From Diaporthe sp. PMI_573 (Eukaryota > Ascomycota > Sordariomycetes > Diaporthales > Diaporthaceae), in assembly GCA_021399435.1 (NCBI GenBank), contig JAJTUP010000038.1, forward strand, positions 310,001 through 374,000: DNA of 64,000 bases. Reading direction: 5' to 3'. Under the pieces are notes generated by a model. The model was not told the DNA's origin. It was given only the letters and a program-made list of their open reading frames with translations, and did not search any database. Every line of letters starts with the position of its first letter. Position 1 is the stretch's first letter. A program made the translations under genes and the position numbers. Below, piece by piece: positions 47,171-58,348 of this stretch.

Positions 47171-47951
47171 TATTGATAGGAAATATTGATGAAGACCCTC
47201 TTTAGTACATATACTTTACTTTTTCTAATTTAAGTCATGAATAACTGAAAATAAAGTATGTAATAAAGTATTGGTGGTTGTTCCGCTAGACCTCCGTAAT
47301 GGGTGTTTAAAGAGGTCTAATATTAGGGGTGGATGAAGTGTAAGACTGATTCTTGCCCCTTCCGGCTGACAGTCGTAGGCCTGTAGGCCCTACTTGAAGG
47401 GCACGAGGCGCACTACCTGCCGGCCGCTTCGGGGCGATACAACCCCTCAGAAGGCGAGAGGGCGCTCTAATATAAAAAGGGATTCAAAAGGGAATAAAGA
47501 GGATGTCGTCGCCAGGGATGGGCATGAAAGTCTCTGCACGTCTTGACCACGGTCAGGAGCGGAAAGCCCGGGGCCATCCTTAATCCACTTCCAGTAGAGT
47601 AAGAAGTGCCGCTTCTCTTGACGAGTCAAAATGAGAGGGTAAGAAATTAGTGCCACGCACCGCAAGGAAATGCGGAGATATCGAAATCGTGGAACACACG
47701 GTCAGAAAATGGGGCGAGCAATGCAATCACTGGAGTCCAATGACAAACACCAACTGGAAGGTGACCTGATTGCCGTAGCAGCGAAAGTGTATTTTGACGG
47801 AAAAGTTTGGGCCCTTCAAATACTTGCGTCCCGTTTGAACTCCCGTTTTCAAAGATGTTCGTCGGACATCCAAAGATCGCGGCCACTCATTTCTTCTGAA
47901 CAAACACTGCGAGGACATTTCAAGCTTGAGCATTCCGGTTCTCCCTCCACA
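47171..47951. other. Intergenic spacer between HET and pseudokinase-ZZ genes
   Basis: AT-rich 3' DNA to about 47290, then a GC-rich stretch (47340-47640) with a second copy of the 28-bp repeat at 47504-47531. Nothing codable is supported. Confidence 0.5.
47504..47531 (+). repeat. Dispersed 28-bp repeat, copy 2
   Basis: Begins TGTCGTCGCCAGGGATGGGC; 26 of 28 bases match 40898-40925 in the same orientation. Confidence 0.6.
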
Positions 47952-50598
47952 ATGGCGGACGCTATAAGCTTGACTGCGAGTATCATAACTTTGATTCAGA
48001 CTGCTTATGCTATCCAGGAAGTTGTGCGCCGTACCGTATCAGTGCACCGGAGGGCTCCAGAGGAGATCACGACATTACAAGTGTAGAATTTCAGATCGAT
48101 ATTTGATATTTTCTCGACACGTTTCACTGATATCTGTAAAGAAACAGGTTGAAATATTCCAGGCCTTACTTCTAGACGCCAAAGCAACCGGCCAAAAATA
48201 CGGAGATAGATCCCTTCACACTGCTATCTCCGAGGCACAGGCGGTCGTGGATGAATTGCTGTCCTTTATCAGCCAGAAACTGATGAGGCAGGGAATAGAT
48301 TCGTACCAGACCCGACGCAAAGCTTGGTTGAGGCAGAAGAGTAAAGTCGTGGCTCTCGGGGACAGACTGAAGGAGGCTCGCGAGAATGTCAGCTTAGCCC
48401 TGAATACCGGTATTTTGTACGTCATGTGTCTTGTTACTCTTCCAGCGGATCCAGATGCTAGATGGTTGGTTTCTGATAATATTCAATATCAACAACACAT
48501 AGGATCGATTCAAAGTCTGCCGATATTGACCGCAGGCTGGGAAATATTGAGACTGGGTTCAAACGTCTTGCTTCTACTGTAGCTCTTGCAATCCAGGAGC
48601 CCAAACAAGACACTCCATTCTCGTTGCCACCTCCCATATCGCAATTCGATCAAACTTGCAATCCACTCAATCTTTGCGAACACCCAGTCTACGATGGTAA
48701 TGACAGCGATCATGAACACGAAAGCAAACCAGACGCGATTCCTCTCGGGTCTATCCTCGGAGCCTTTGAACGGGGCGAATCTTTCCTACCTGAGACTTAT
48801 ACCATGCGTCAATCGACACTACTTTATTCTGCTACGATGCTTTTGAGGTGCAAACATCAGATTTTCAAAGAGTCGCCCAGTGCTCAATACTCTACTCCCC
48901 GGCTCCCAGAAGGTGGTTGCGTCTTACAGCTATCCTAACCATCAGCATCGAGTCGCAGTACTGGAACACCTGGAGTGTCAAAGTCCCAGATGAGAAATCG
49001 GCACGCAATATTTATTTTCTCCCAGCATCCATGGAGAGACAGTTGGAGTCTCGGCTCAGGTCTTCGGATGTAGTTCGCCAGGATTCCGTGCTCGAGGCTT
49101 ATTCTGGGGGTCAATCAGATCTTAAACTGGTTAGGATTAAACATCCGTCTAGATTCGATGTCCGGGCCCGTTTGTGGAGGATCACGAACAGATTGTACCA
49201 CCAGGGATTTACTTCATACCACGAAAAAGACCTCATTCATCAGCCTCTGCCATCTTCATACTTCATAGCGAAAATACCGGGTCGATCTCAGTGGTGGCTC
49301 GAAATTCGATTCAGGTCCATTCAATGTCAGTTTGAAGAAGACCTAAACTGGTTGGATGTTCTAATTGCCTGCACAAATAGTCCAAGAATCGCAGATTTTG
49401 TAAGTCGCCGTCTCGAATTGTCATATTGCTGGCATGCTTTGTATTTTAAGACGAGCATGTTGGAATTGGTTGTCTGGATCATGCATGGGCTGAAACAGCT
49501 CCAGACGATATCTGACTGATGGTAACTTGTTTCGCTGTATTTCTTTACTTACTCGGTCTCTCAGTCTCAGCTTCTCAAGCAACTGCTGACTTCGGATTCT
49601 GCATGTAGGGTGGTCTGGTATTGGATGACGATGGCATTGCCACTGGTTTCTTGGTACAGACACCTACTAACGATATGGTTGGTGATATTGGAAAGTTTGA
49701 TATGTCTGGCCAACCGCTCTTTAGCTGGGAACGGCGTGAAAAATGGTGCAAGCAACTCGTCGAGGCTGTTTTCGCGGTCCATCGACACGGCAAGGTCGTT
49801 GGATCCCTTGGCCATTGGCTGAGAAAAGGTGTGGGTATCGACGCTGATGATAACCTGATCCTGTGGAAGAACTTCTGGACGTCATTTCCTTACGAACGTC
49901 GCAAAATAGACTTGGTAACCATCCCCCCTGAGTATCACCATCGACTTCCAACTATCGGTCCACGGATTCATGTTGTTCCAGAGACCGACTTGTACCAAAT
50001 GGGCTTGGTGCAGTGGCAGTTTGCTACCAATACTTCGCTGTTGCCAGAAAGTTGCATGGACCCATGCTGCACTCATTCGACGTGTATCGGCTCTGGTGCC
50101 TTTTTTATTCATTTCCCGTCAATCGAGGCTCCTGTTCCCCAGTATCTGGACGAAATTATTCGCACTTGCCTGGCTGAGAACCCTACGAGACGGAAGAGGG
50201 TAAAGGAGCTTTTGGAACTGATTCCAGCCGCTCGAACAGAAGGACGTGAAGTAGGGTCAGCGGCGGCCTTCACTCCTCCTGCAGAAAATAAGTCACGATG
50301 TTTTGCGCAACCAGAGGACTTCGTGGCGGTGTCTCGTCATGTCTGGTGCCAAGCATGTGGCAACATGACAACTGCGCATCACTACCATTGTAGATGCTGC
50401 AGATCGGGTAACACAGATGTCTGTGCAAGTTGTTTTACCCAAGGGCGTCACTGTCCCAAGCCGAGCCACTACCTGATGGAGATTCAAGGCACCGGAGGGA
50501 CCTCGGAGGAGAAATTCTTTGCTGGTGCGACAGATGGCGGCAACAGGTATTTTACAAACCCCAAGGAAGACGGTCACAGAGATTTCGTTTTCATGTAA
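47952..50598 (+). CDS. STAND-type N-terminal domain, degenerate kinase-like region and ZZ-like zinc finger
   Basis: Five exons (47952-48080, 48148-48416, 48503-48847, 48910-49399, 49609-50598) with phase-consistent introns of 67, 86, 62 and 209 nt give 740 aa. The N-terminus (MADAISLTASIITLIQTAYA) and the following helices match the fungal N-terminal domain found in STAND/NLR-like proteins (PF17111 type), related to HeLo-like cell-death domains. Residues 412-620 look like a protein-kinase fold without catalytic residues. Where HRD and DFG would stand there are VHRHGKVVGSLGHWL and DDNLILWKNF, yet a YQMGLVQWQF alpha-F-like segment and a CLAENPTRRKRVKELL end remain. Residues 655-702 form a ZZ-like zinc finger with CQAC, CRCC and CASC pairs and a final HCPKPSH. 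The 209-nt last intron could hide a further short exon. A signalling or cell-death role is inferred from the domains and the HET neighbour. Confidence 0.75.
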
Positions 50599-51825
50599 AT
50601 TGAGGAAACATCTTGGAGACCTGACTTGGGCCTCACAGTGCGTTGACTCAAATTGTTCACCAACTTCCTCCACTTGTGCACCAGATTTATGTGTGTTTTA
50701 CAAGTGGGCTATTCCAAGAAGAAAATGCAGGAAGAAGGAAAATAAGGTAGGGTCGTCAGGGCGTTTTGGCGTCAAGATGTTTAAGTAGTGGGCTTTACTG
50801 ATAGCCCAACCACACCACCCCCAGCCACGAGCTCCTGAGTTCGGTGCGGTGAGCTGTCCATGTATTCTCGGCGGTGCAAAGCCTGGACCGGTTTGAAAGA
50901 CTGGCTGTGGTCACCTTACACAGCAGCCACCTTCAACTGGATCGATGCTGGCAGAATGCTTCACGCGAATGGATCGATGAGTAAGGCTGTAGCCTGTAGA
51001 CACGTACTTGCACTTATCTACGGCCAGGGGTTCATGCCCTCCCAAAGCCCCCTTTCACAAATTCTTGAGGCAACTGAGGAAGCAAGCGCAGGGCTCTTTG
51101 CTAGTCGCCAAAGATATTCTGCACTATATCCAGCCGATGCATCCATAGGTATGCAGTGGTGCCGCACACGTCCCCAGGTCAGTCCCCTCAGGCAACCGGA
51201 AGTCTCATTTGAGGTGATACCCCATTCCAGTAGTGATGACAGCGGCGGTGATGCAGGCCAGGCAGCAGGGCGTTGATTTCAAAACAGTCGCGGAAGTGCC
51301 AAATTTCTCCTCTCAACAGTATACAAGTCGGCGGGCATCCAGATCTCGGACCCGACCAGCTCTCCGGTGGCCAGGTGCCAGAACATCCTCCCTGGCGCAA
51401 ATTTCTCTTCCACAGGTTGACTAGTTCGCAGTGACAACGTGAGAAAGCAGAGAACCTCTCAGCCCCAAGTGGAAGAACACATGTCTTGCCAAGTGCGCAA
51501 GGGAAGAGAAGCAGGCAAGGAGATTGCCCAGATATTGAAGTACCTAGGTCAACACGCGATTCAACGAAGGCCACACACAACTTTGATAAGAAGAGGCTGT
51601 GAGATTAATTGAAAAATATACAGGATAGAATAAGAGCCATCTTTGAGAAATGAGAAAATGAAGAGATATAGATTCAACAGAAGAAATGGTCTGCCACCCG
51701 GCAGATTTGTTTGGATATCCAGCATGCACCTCTGAAGGGGTATGAAAAAAACAGAGGTAGATAACAGACTCGCCGTGTAACCCCCCCAAAAGATCACCCA
51801 CCTGTGGCGTCGGAAGCGAATCAGA
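50599..51825. other. Intergenic between convergent genes
   Basis: The 3' ends of the pseudokinase-ZZ gene (+) and the short Clr5 gene (-). ORFs here lack domains or splice support. Confidence 0.5.
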
Positions 51826-52903
51826 TCAGTAGGGATGCACGCAGTACCCTCCGGACCTGTTCCCCGAGGCCGGTCCAGCCGCAGTGGGCTGCTCATAGTA
51901 GTCGTAGTTGTAGTCGTGTGAGGACGCAGTAGGTCTCGAGTCTGCACCACATGCCGTACCCGACGGCGCACGGGACGGAGAGGCGTAGCCTGATCGTCCC
52001 ATGAGGGTCAGCACCTGGCTATTGGTAGAGAGGAACTGGTTTCGACGCCCGGCGTCTGGGATGAGTGCGAACACATATTGAAGCAACTGCCTCAGCATGT
52101 CCTGGTGATTTGGTCGTGTGGAAAGGAGCTGGAAGACATCGACGACAACGGCGAGCAGCTGCGTTGTTTCCGTTTCAGAAACGCTGCTTATCGCCTCGTA
52201 GGCTGGGTTGAGAATCTCGAAGAGCACGGCGGTATCATGCCGCGAGATGGCATCCGAGGCTTCCAGGAACCTGTCCCGGATGGTGCCGAGAAGGATGGAG
52301 GATGGAGGTTGCCCGCCAGCTTGCCCGCTTTGTGTAAGGGAGGAAGGATAAGAGCCGTCGCCATGGGATTGGCCGACGCCTGCCCAGTGCTGACCGTCGC
52401 CGGGCTGTTGCAGGGGCCACGTGGTCGTGGGAGTGTGGTATCCCCTCTGCATGGCTTCCTCGGCTGATGGACGGGTACCGTACTGGAAGCTCTGGTAAGG
52501 GTCTGGACTAGAGTCGGCGTAGTTGCTTAGCCTTTGACCGTCAATCGCAGCGCTGCTGATGCCGGACTGTGGCTGGCTCTGAGGGGAATTCCGCTGCTGT
52601 TTCATTCGGGGCGAGGCAGGGGGCTTCTCGGATTTAAGGTTCTTGTCAATTGCCCAGTCCTTTATTCGCTTCTTGTACATCTTCGGTCTGCTCGTGATGG
52701 TTGTTGGCTTGGGTTCTTGTGTGTTTTCGAACAGGTCGTTGCACTTACGTGGCGAGGAATTGGTGCTCCGTCTCCATGATCCTCATTACCTCCTTCAAAG
52801 ACCTTCCCTCCACCTTGTACATCCTCGTGATGAGCGAGCGGACAGAATCCCAGTCGCCAGCTTCGGCCCAACGCCTGTGTGGGAACTGAGTGGACATGAC
52901 GAC
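51826..52903 (-). CDS. Short Clr5-domain protein
   Basis: Two exons, 52903-52749 and 52687-51826, with a 61-nt intron (GTAAGT donor, GAGCAG acceptor), give 338 aa. The Clr5 domain (PF14420) occupies residues 9-65 and is split by the intron: RWAEAGDWDSVRSLITRMY, GRSLKEVMRIMETEHQF, then PKMYKKRIKDWAIDKN. The intron falls at the same place in the domain as in the gene at 20672. A Gln/Ser/Pro-rich linker follows, then about 85 helical residues (SILLGTIRDRFLEASDAISR...), and a Tyr/Ser-rich tail. No TPR region is present, so it is much shorter than the other Clr5 gene. The start was set at 52903; an ATG at 52960 in frame would add 19 residues. Confidence 0.82.
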
Positions 52904-53864
52904 GGACGCAGAAAAGGGAAAGGAGGAGTGGGGTACTGGGATTAGTTGGAGCATCGGCACCTGGCTTGGAGAGGCTCGCTGGGATGGTGGTCCATGGTTA
53001 TGACATATTGTTGACTTCAGCAGTGGTCACATATATATTCATCAACCTATACGAAGCAGATGATATCTATATTTCACCGATGAGGCAGCCTGTGATGTGT
53101 AAGTGAGACTAAGTTTAGAGCTCCCTGGGGTTTGGGGGTTGACATCAGTGCCGAGGATGTCCCTCAGACGCACACTTGCCATGCGGAAGGAATAAATCTC
53201 CCCACGAGGGTGGCATCTGCAAGCCTCATCCGGCTTCAACCAACCGTAGATCCTCGTGGTCAGCCCTACGAGTGGGTCTAGAGCGAGGAAGGCGACAGGG
53301 GCATTGATGACATACGGTGTGACTACATAACGACAGCAATACAGAGTGGCTTTGGGCTCCTTGCCGAGGCCCATCAGCGTTAACGATAATGAGAGCAAGA
53401 GGCTCTGTTTGTTTCCCGAGTAAAAAGGCGGTCAATGGGCGCAAATGTCCCAATCAGATGTCCTGGCCAGAAAGACCTTGGGGGCCAGGAAGGAGGCTGT
53501 GTGTAGAAAATCGACCGAGAACGAGTACGACGGAGAACGATGACGAGATACATATTGTGCCCTAGTTTAGGCTGACACCGGGAGGGAATTGGAGCGGGCA
53601 GGGGTCGGGTCTGCGCCCCCCAGGCGACCCCGACGGGCGAGGGTTGAGGTTAGGCTGCTGTGGTACAAATATACGAAGGCAATCAGCTTGTCCCCGATTG
53701 GCTCAATTGGGCCCTCAATGGAAACCTGCAGCACCAACGCGTCCAGGCGCGTCTCCCAGCCCGAGGCTCCACCCGCGTGTAAACTCCCCTCTGAACAGCC
53801 TTGGAATTACAACAGAATTGATTGATCGTGGACTCTGCTTTTTGCCCTCCACGCAACTGTCAGC
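52904..53864. other. Divergent upstream region (Clr5 and primase)
   Basis: Nearly 1 kb. ORFs on both strands are short and without domains. Probably the promoters of the Clr5 gene (-) and of the primase gene (+). Confidence 0.5.
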
Positions 53865-55494
53865 ATGTTCAGGCAAGACTTCAACAGGATAGACCCCAAA
53901 CGGCGGCATGTCGACCACCGCAAGCAACAATTCGTCGACCGCGGCTACAAAGAGCAGCAATACCCACACAGACTCAACTTCTACGCGACACCGCCCACGG
54001 CAGACATCACCCTCGAGCAGTTCGAGCAATGGGCAATCGACCGCCTAAGAGGTATAAGCACCACTCGTAAGGAGCCGTTCTGGGTGCTTGGCTAACTCCC
54101 TCATCGCCCTGCAGTCCTCGCCGAGCTCGAGGCATGCTCGTTTCGCAACAAATCCCACGATGAGACCGCCGCCCACATGAAGCCCATCCTCGAGAAATAC
54201 CTCCCGCTGGACTTCAACAGCTCCAAGTCGACCCAGCTCGCCTTGCAACGCCAAAAAGACCACTACAGCCACTTCATCCTGCGCCTCGCGTTCGCGGCCA
54301 CCGAGGACCTGCGACGGCGGTTTACGCGCGTAGAGACGACCCTCTTCCGATTACGCCTCAACCAGGAGGACTCAAGAGACCGCAACGAGTTCGTGAAGAG
54401 CTTGACCCTGGACTGGGAAATGGTGTCGGACGAGGAGAGGCGGGAGCTGGACACAGAGCTGGCTGCGCTGTCCGGGCGCAAGGTCCCCCCGGCGGACGAG
54501 ACATGGTGCAAGGTCGACTGGGAGCGGGTGCCGGACCTGGTGGAGGGCAGGAGGGTATTCCTGAGGGCCGGCAAGGCGTACGTGCCCTCGAGGGAACAGA
54601 CCAGCATGGTCGTCACGGAGTTCACATCGCGGCTGGAGCGGGCCCTCGAGCTCACCGCGCGCGCGCTGCCGCGGCTCGACGAGGACGACCGCCTGACGCC
54701 GATACTCGACCACCTCTCCAAGAACTTCATCACGCCCGACGCCTCCTACCAGAGCAGCTCGGGCGACCTCCCCGCGGGCGCCGAGATCTCGGCGCGCAAC
54801 ATCGACAAGCTGTCGCAGCACTTCCCGGCCTGCATGTCGCACCTGCACCGGTCGCTGCGCCGCGACGCGCACCTCAAGCACTTTGGCCGCCTGCAGTACA
54901 CGCTGTTCCTCAAGGGCCTGGGGCTGAACCTCGAGGAGTGCCTGGTCTTTTGGCGGCAGTCGTTCCGCAAGGTCACCGACGACCAGTTCAACAAGGACTA
55001 CAAGTACAACGTGCGCCACTCGTACGGAGACGTCGGCGGGGACTCGAACAGGAGGGGCGGGGGTTACAGCCCCTTTAGCTGCCAAAAGATCCTCACCGAG
55101 CACCCGCCAGGCCCCGGCGAGGCGCACGGCTGCCCATACCGCCACTTTAACTTGGAGAACCTGACGAATCTTATGCAGGCCATGGGCGTCAATGAGAGGG
55201 GTGTGCTGAATGGTGTCAAGGAAGACAAGGAGAAGCAGAAATACCACATGGCTTGTAATCGGTAAGTGGCCGTCTAACTCCTCCTGGCCCCAGTGTTTTC
55301 AGGATGCTAACCACGTTCTCAGTGTCTTCGAATACCTGCACAAGAACGAGATCAAGAAGGCCAAGGATGAGGGTGTCATGAGCGCCAATCAACTGGAGAC
55401 TATTGTTCATCCCAACGAGTACTTCAAGCGGAGTTACGTGCTGAAGAACCTGAGCAAGGAATCGGGCGGTGAGGATGTCAAGATGGAGGGTTAA
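53865..55494 (+). CDS. PRI2: DNA primase large subunit
   Basis: Three exons, 53865-54051, 54115-55261 and 55323-55494, with introns of 63 and 61 nt (CTAAC branch points in both), give 501 aa. This is the eukaryotic primase large subunit (p58/Pri2), which with Pri1 and DNA polymerase alpha makes RNA-DNA primers in the nucleus. The four cysteines that hold the 4Fe-4S cluster are all present, at about residues 302 (HFPACM), 385 (FSCQ), 402 (HGCPYRHF) and 443 (ACNRVFE). The flanking LKGLGLNLEECLVFWR block is strongly conserved in this family. The N-terminal YPHRLNFY and FEQWAIDRLR segments fit the Pri1-contacting region. The last exon adds EYLHKNEIKKAKDEG and a short acidic tail. The gene appears complete and functional. 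Confidence 0.95.
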
Positions 55495-56080
55495 CGGTGC
55501 TAATTGATTTGTTTCTCTTTTTACCTGTGAGCCTGAGACCCAAGGCCCGACATTTTGCGTTTTCCTTTTCGTTTTGCGCACGGCATTGTCCGGACTGGTG
55601 TTTGCGGGACTCGGATTTGTTCTATTACAAAGTAGATATGTAGCCGGTATTTGGACATCATGATGATCAGAGCGACCTTTAGTTTTCATACCCGGATTAT
55701 GTTTGGCAAATGTGCGGATGATAAGAGCGCTTCTGCAACACGAGCCCGTGCCTATTGTAGGAATTCTCTTGTTGTAGCCGGTTGTTGGCAGATCCTTGGA
55801 ATTCCCAGCAAGTTGAATTCGTGGTTGGACTCACAAGGCCGAAAGGAGACATGGATGTTAGCTCTCGAGTACGCATCACTCGCGACCTAGGTTGGTTCAG
55901 AGCCACAGACTTGCAGCAGTGCAAGAAGCTACGTCTCCCATATGGTCTGGAACAATCGTGTGGGTTTGGAACAGTTTGGATTCGCTACGCTAACAGGCCA
56001 ATTAAGGCATGATGTGGGCCCCTATTCCAAGCAGCCTCGAATCAAACAGTTTCCGCCCTTCTCCTCCGCATTGCCAAACT
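55495..56080. other. Intergenic between convergent genes
   Basis: 3' DNA of the primase gene and of the secreted-peptide gene. No gene is seen. Confidence 0.55.
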
Positions 56081-56379
56081 TTATTTCTGCTTGCAGACAG
56101 CAGAGCCGCTCACGATGGTGCAGACCTGGGTGTCGGAACAAGGGCCCATCTTGATGGGCACACCGCCAGAGCAGGTGGCGGGTGTGTTTCCCACGCTATT
56201 AGGCGACTCATGTTAGATACTGTTCTACCACAATTAAGTGCACTAGGACGGAGAGACCCCGTCACGGGGCATCCGCAGCGTCATCAAATAGTCTATACAT
56301 ACCAGGAGTACGTGCCGTCCTGGCAAGCAGCGGCCGCGAAGGCGACAAAGGTAGCAGACACGAGAGCGGAGAACTTCAT
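56081..56379 (-). CDS. Small secreted protein with six cysteines
   Basis: Two exons, 56379-56303 and 56195-56081, with a 107-nt intron (GTATGT donor, CTAAC branch, TAATAG acceptor), give 63 aa. A signal peptide MKFSALVSATFVAFAAAA (1-18) is followed directly by a 45-residue mature chain with cysteines at 19, 26, 34, 45, 51 and 60, enough for three disulphides. There is no propeptide, membrane anchor or repeat. The intron splits the chain at residue 26, making that cysteine from both exons, so a frame-only scan misses the gene. A TATAAAAGG box lies about 140 bases upstream. Such peptides in fungi include effectors and hydrophobin-like or antimicrobial proteins, but the spacing does not match hydrophobins (eight cysteines with two CC pairs). 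Function unknown. Confidence 0.8.
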
Positions 56380-56516
56380 TTTGTCGGTTTGTTTGTTTGA
56401 GAACAGAATGGGTCTGTGTTGGGATGCGAAGTGCTCTGTGTCTTTGGAAGTTTGAGAATGAGGATGGAGGATGAGGATGAGGATGGATAGAGACAGTGAA
56501 CATGAAGGTCAAGAGA

Positions 56517-56525
56517 CCTTTTATA
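56517..56525 (-). promoter_or_regulatory. TATA box of the six-cysteine peptide gene
   Basis: TATAAAAGG on the minus strand, 138-146 bases before the ATG at 56379. The leader between them is rich in CATCCTC-type pyrimidine repeats. Confidence 0.6.
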
Positions 56526-56921
56526 CACAAGAAATACGAGCTTCCATTAGCAACGAAGTCGTAGAGTGACGGCGCCGCGCGGGCTGGCGGTCTGATGGGA
56601 GTATACATTTGGCATTGATCTTCAGGAGACGGGGCGGGACACTCTGGAGATGCGGGTCCATCAGAAGATCCCCCAGAATAGATACCCACAGCATTGAACG
56701 GTCTGACCGGACCAGCAAGATCTCATGATAAGGAGCCAACACAAAAAGCAAACGTGTCTTGAAAGGACATTCTACAAATATATCACCATCAACAAGAATA
56801 GACAGGGTTGACATGGGTTCAAAAAGGGGCGCGAACAGTAGGACAGCAATTGCTGTGTTTTGGGTCGACGCAGCGACTAATGTATTTGCATGATACTGTA
56901 CAGCCAACTGACTCACCTGTC
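56526..56921. other. Intergenic
   Basis: Upstream DNA of the six-cysteine peptide gene and 3' DNA of the next gene. No coding content seen. Confidence 0.5.
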
Positions 56922-57293
56922 TCACTCTACCAATTCGACCTGGCCTAAATCCGTCCCCGGAGATCCACCACCGACTTCCGAGTCGTCCTGGGGCGTTTGG
57001 GCCCCGGCCTCCTTGAGCTGCCGCAAAGCCTCCGCGGTCATCCCCAGCATGTCCGTGAAGACCTCCATCGCGCCCTCACCCTCGACTTCCGACTCCATAA
57101 TCGCCAGGCCTAACTGGTACAGGGCGTGCTGGTGCATGTTGGTGAGGAGCATGAATTTCTCCCGGTCCTCGGGGCTGCGGGCCCCCTGCATGTTGAACGT
57201 GCTGAAGTCGACCAGTTCGTCGTCTGTGAGGTAGATTGCCAGCACCTCGAGCGCCTTGTCCTTGGACTCTTCGGATGCACCCGCGGAAGACAT
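56922..57293 (-). CDS. Small acidic conserved-looking protein
   Basis: Single exon of 123 aa with strong GC3 bias and an ATG at 57293. It is acidic and helical, with no signal peptide or membrane segment (STFNMQGARSPEDREKFML, LTNMHQHALYQLGLAIMES), and ends in an unstructured Glu/Asp/Gly-rich tail. The codon bias and length argue for a real gene. I do not recognise the family. Confidence 0.65.
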   Translation of the reverse strand: MSSAGASEESKDKALEVLAIYLTDDELVDFSTFNMQGARSPEDREKFMLLTNMHQHALYQLGLAIMESEVEGEGAMEVFTDMLGMTAEALRQLKEAGAQTPQDDSEVGGGSPGTDLGQVELVE

Positions 57294-58348
57294 GTTTGGG
57301 ATAGGTAATAAAGTGGTTTCAATAGGAGCCTTTCTGTACTCGTGGGCGAATAGTACGGATTTTCAACGATGCAAAGTCTCCTATGTGTTGGTGCCGTTAC
57401 GGTGAGCAATAACATTTGAAGTTGGGCGACGAGACCTTATGCGAGAACATCCGACAAAGACGAATTTCGCTGGCTCATATACATTTACTCACCGCAGATT
57501 GCATCAAAGAGCTCAGAGCAGCCCTTCCAAGAATAGATGGCCTTCAAACCGCGGAGACGAAGAGACAAAGAAACAATTTCATTATCTGGCGTCATCTCCT
57601 GCGTACATCCCGCCTGTCACTTTTGACGGCAGCTAAATTTGGTCACACCGGCAGGGCCCTTTTGATAGGGTGATTTGACACGGTGAAAGCTGCAGACTAG
57701 AGTGTATGGCTGATAGGGTAAGTGTGTAGTTTGATCTGTCATAGTGAGCTGTCCTGCCGACTCCCTCCCGAAAAGTTCCAGCCCACAGAATGATCACTTG
57801 GTCGCGTTCATTGTCTAAAGCGATGTTTGTTTCTCAGCGGAATGCGTCTTTCGCATTATTCAATCACTCGAGAGGTTGACACTGGGAAGCAGAGCTCTTC
57901 ATAGCTTCGTCTTCGGAACAGCGAGATTCTACTACATGCCAGATGGTGATGCATCGTCGTTAAGAGCAGCTGCGCTACCGTCACAAGAGTGTGGCCACCC
58001 TCTGGAACCTGAGAGAACAGTGGTCTATAGTGTTTGAGAGGAGAAAACTCTAGCATTGAAAATTGATCAGGGCATAGGGGCTAGTGCTCTGAGCCTACCT
58101 ACACGTGCTATAGGTAGTATGAATCTCTATACTCCTTTCAACGCTGTACCGTTATGATCAACCAACAAGCCCTGTGAACCAACCAAACGCCTCGCTCAAA
58201 GATTCTGACCAAACGCCTCGCTTAAAAGTGCTGGAATCCGGAGGGGAAGGGGAAGAAAGTCTAATAGGCTTTATATTTAGTTTATTAAATAGGAGAACAG
58301 GGTAGTGAGAGAGAGAGGGGTAAGAAACATACTGTTTGCTCGTACAGC
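57294..58348. other. Intergenic, about 1 kb
   Basis: No supported gene. The region 57690-58330 is AT-rich and contains GA repeats near 58308-58318. A paired GACCAAACGCCTCGCT/ACCAAACGCCTCGCT near-repeat lies at about 58177-58222. Confidence 0.45.

Noticed and set aside
54372..55247. 291-codon ORF on the minus strand
   Set aside because: Antisense shadow of the primase large-subunit exon.
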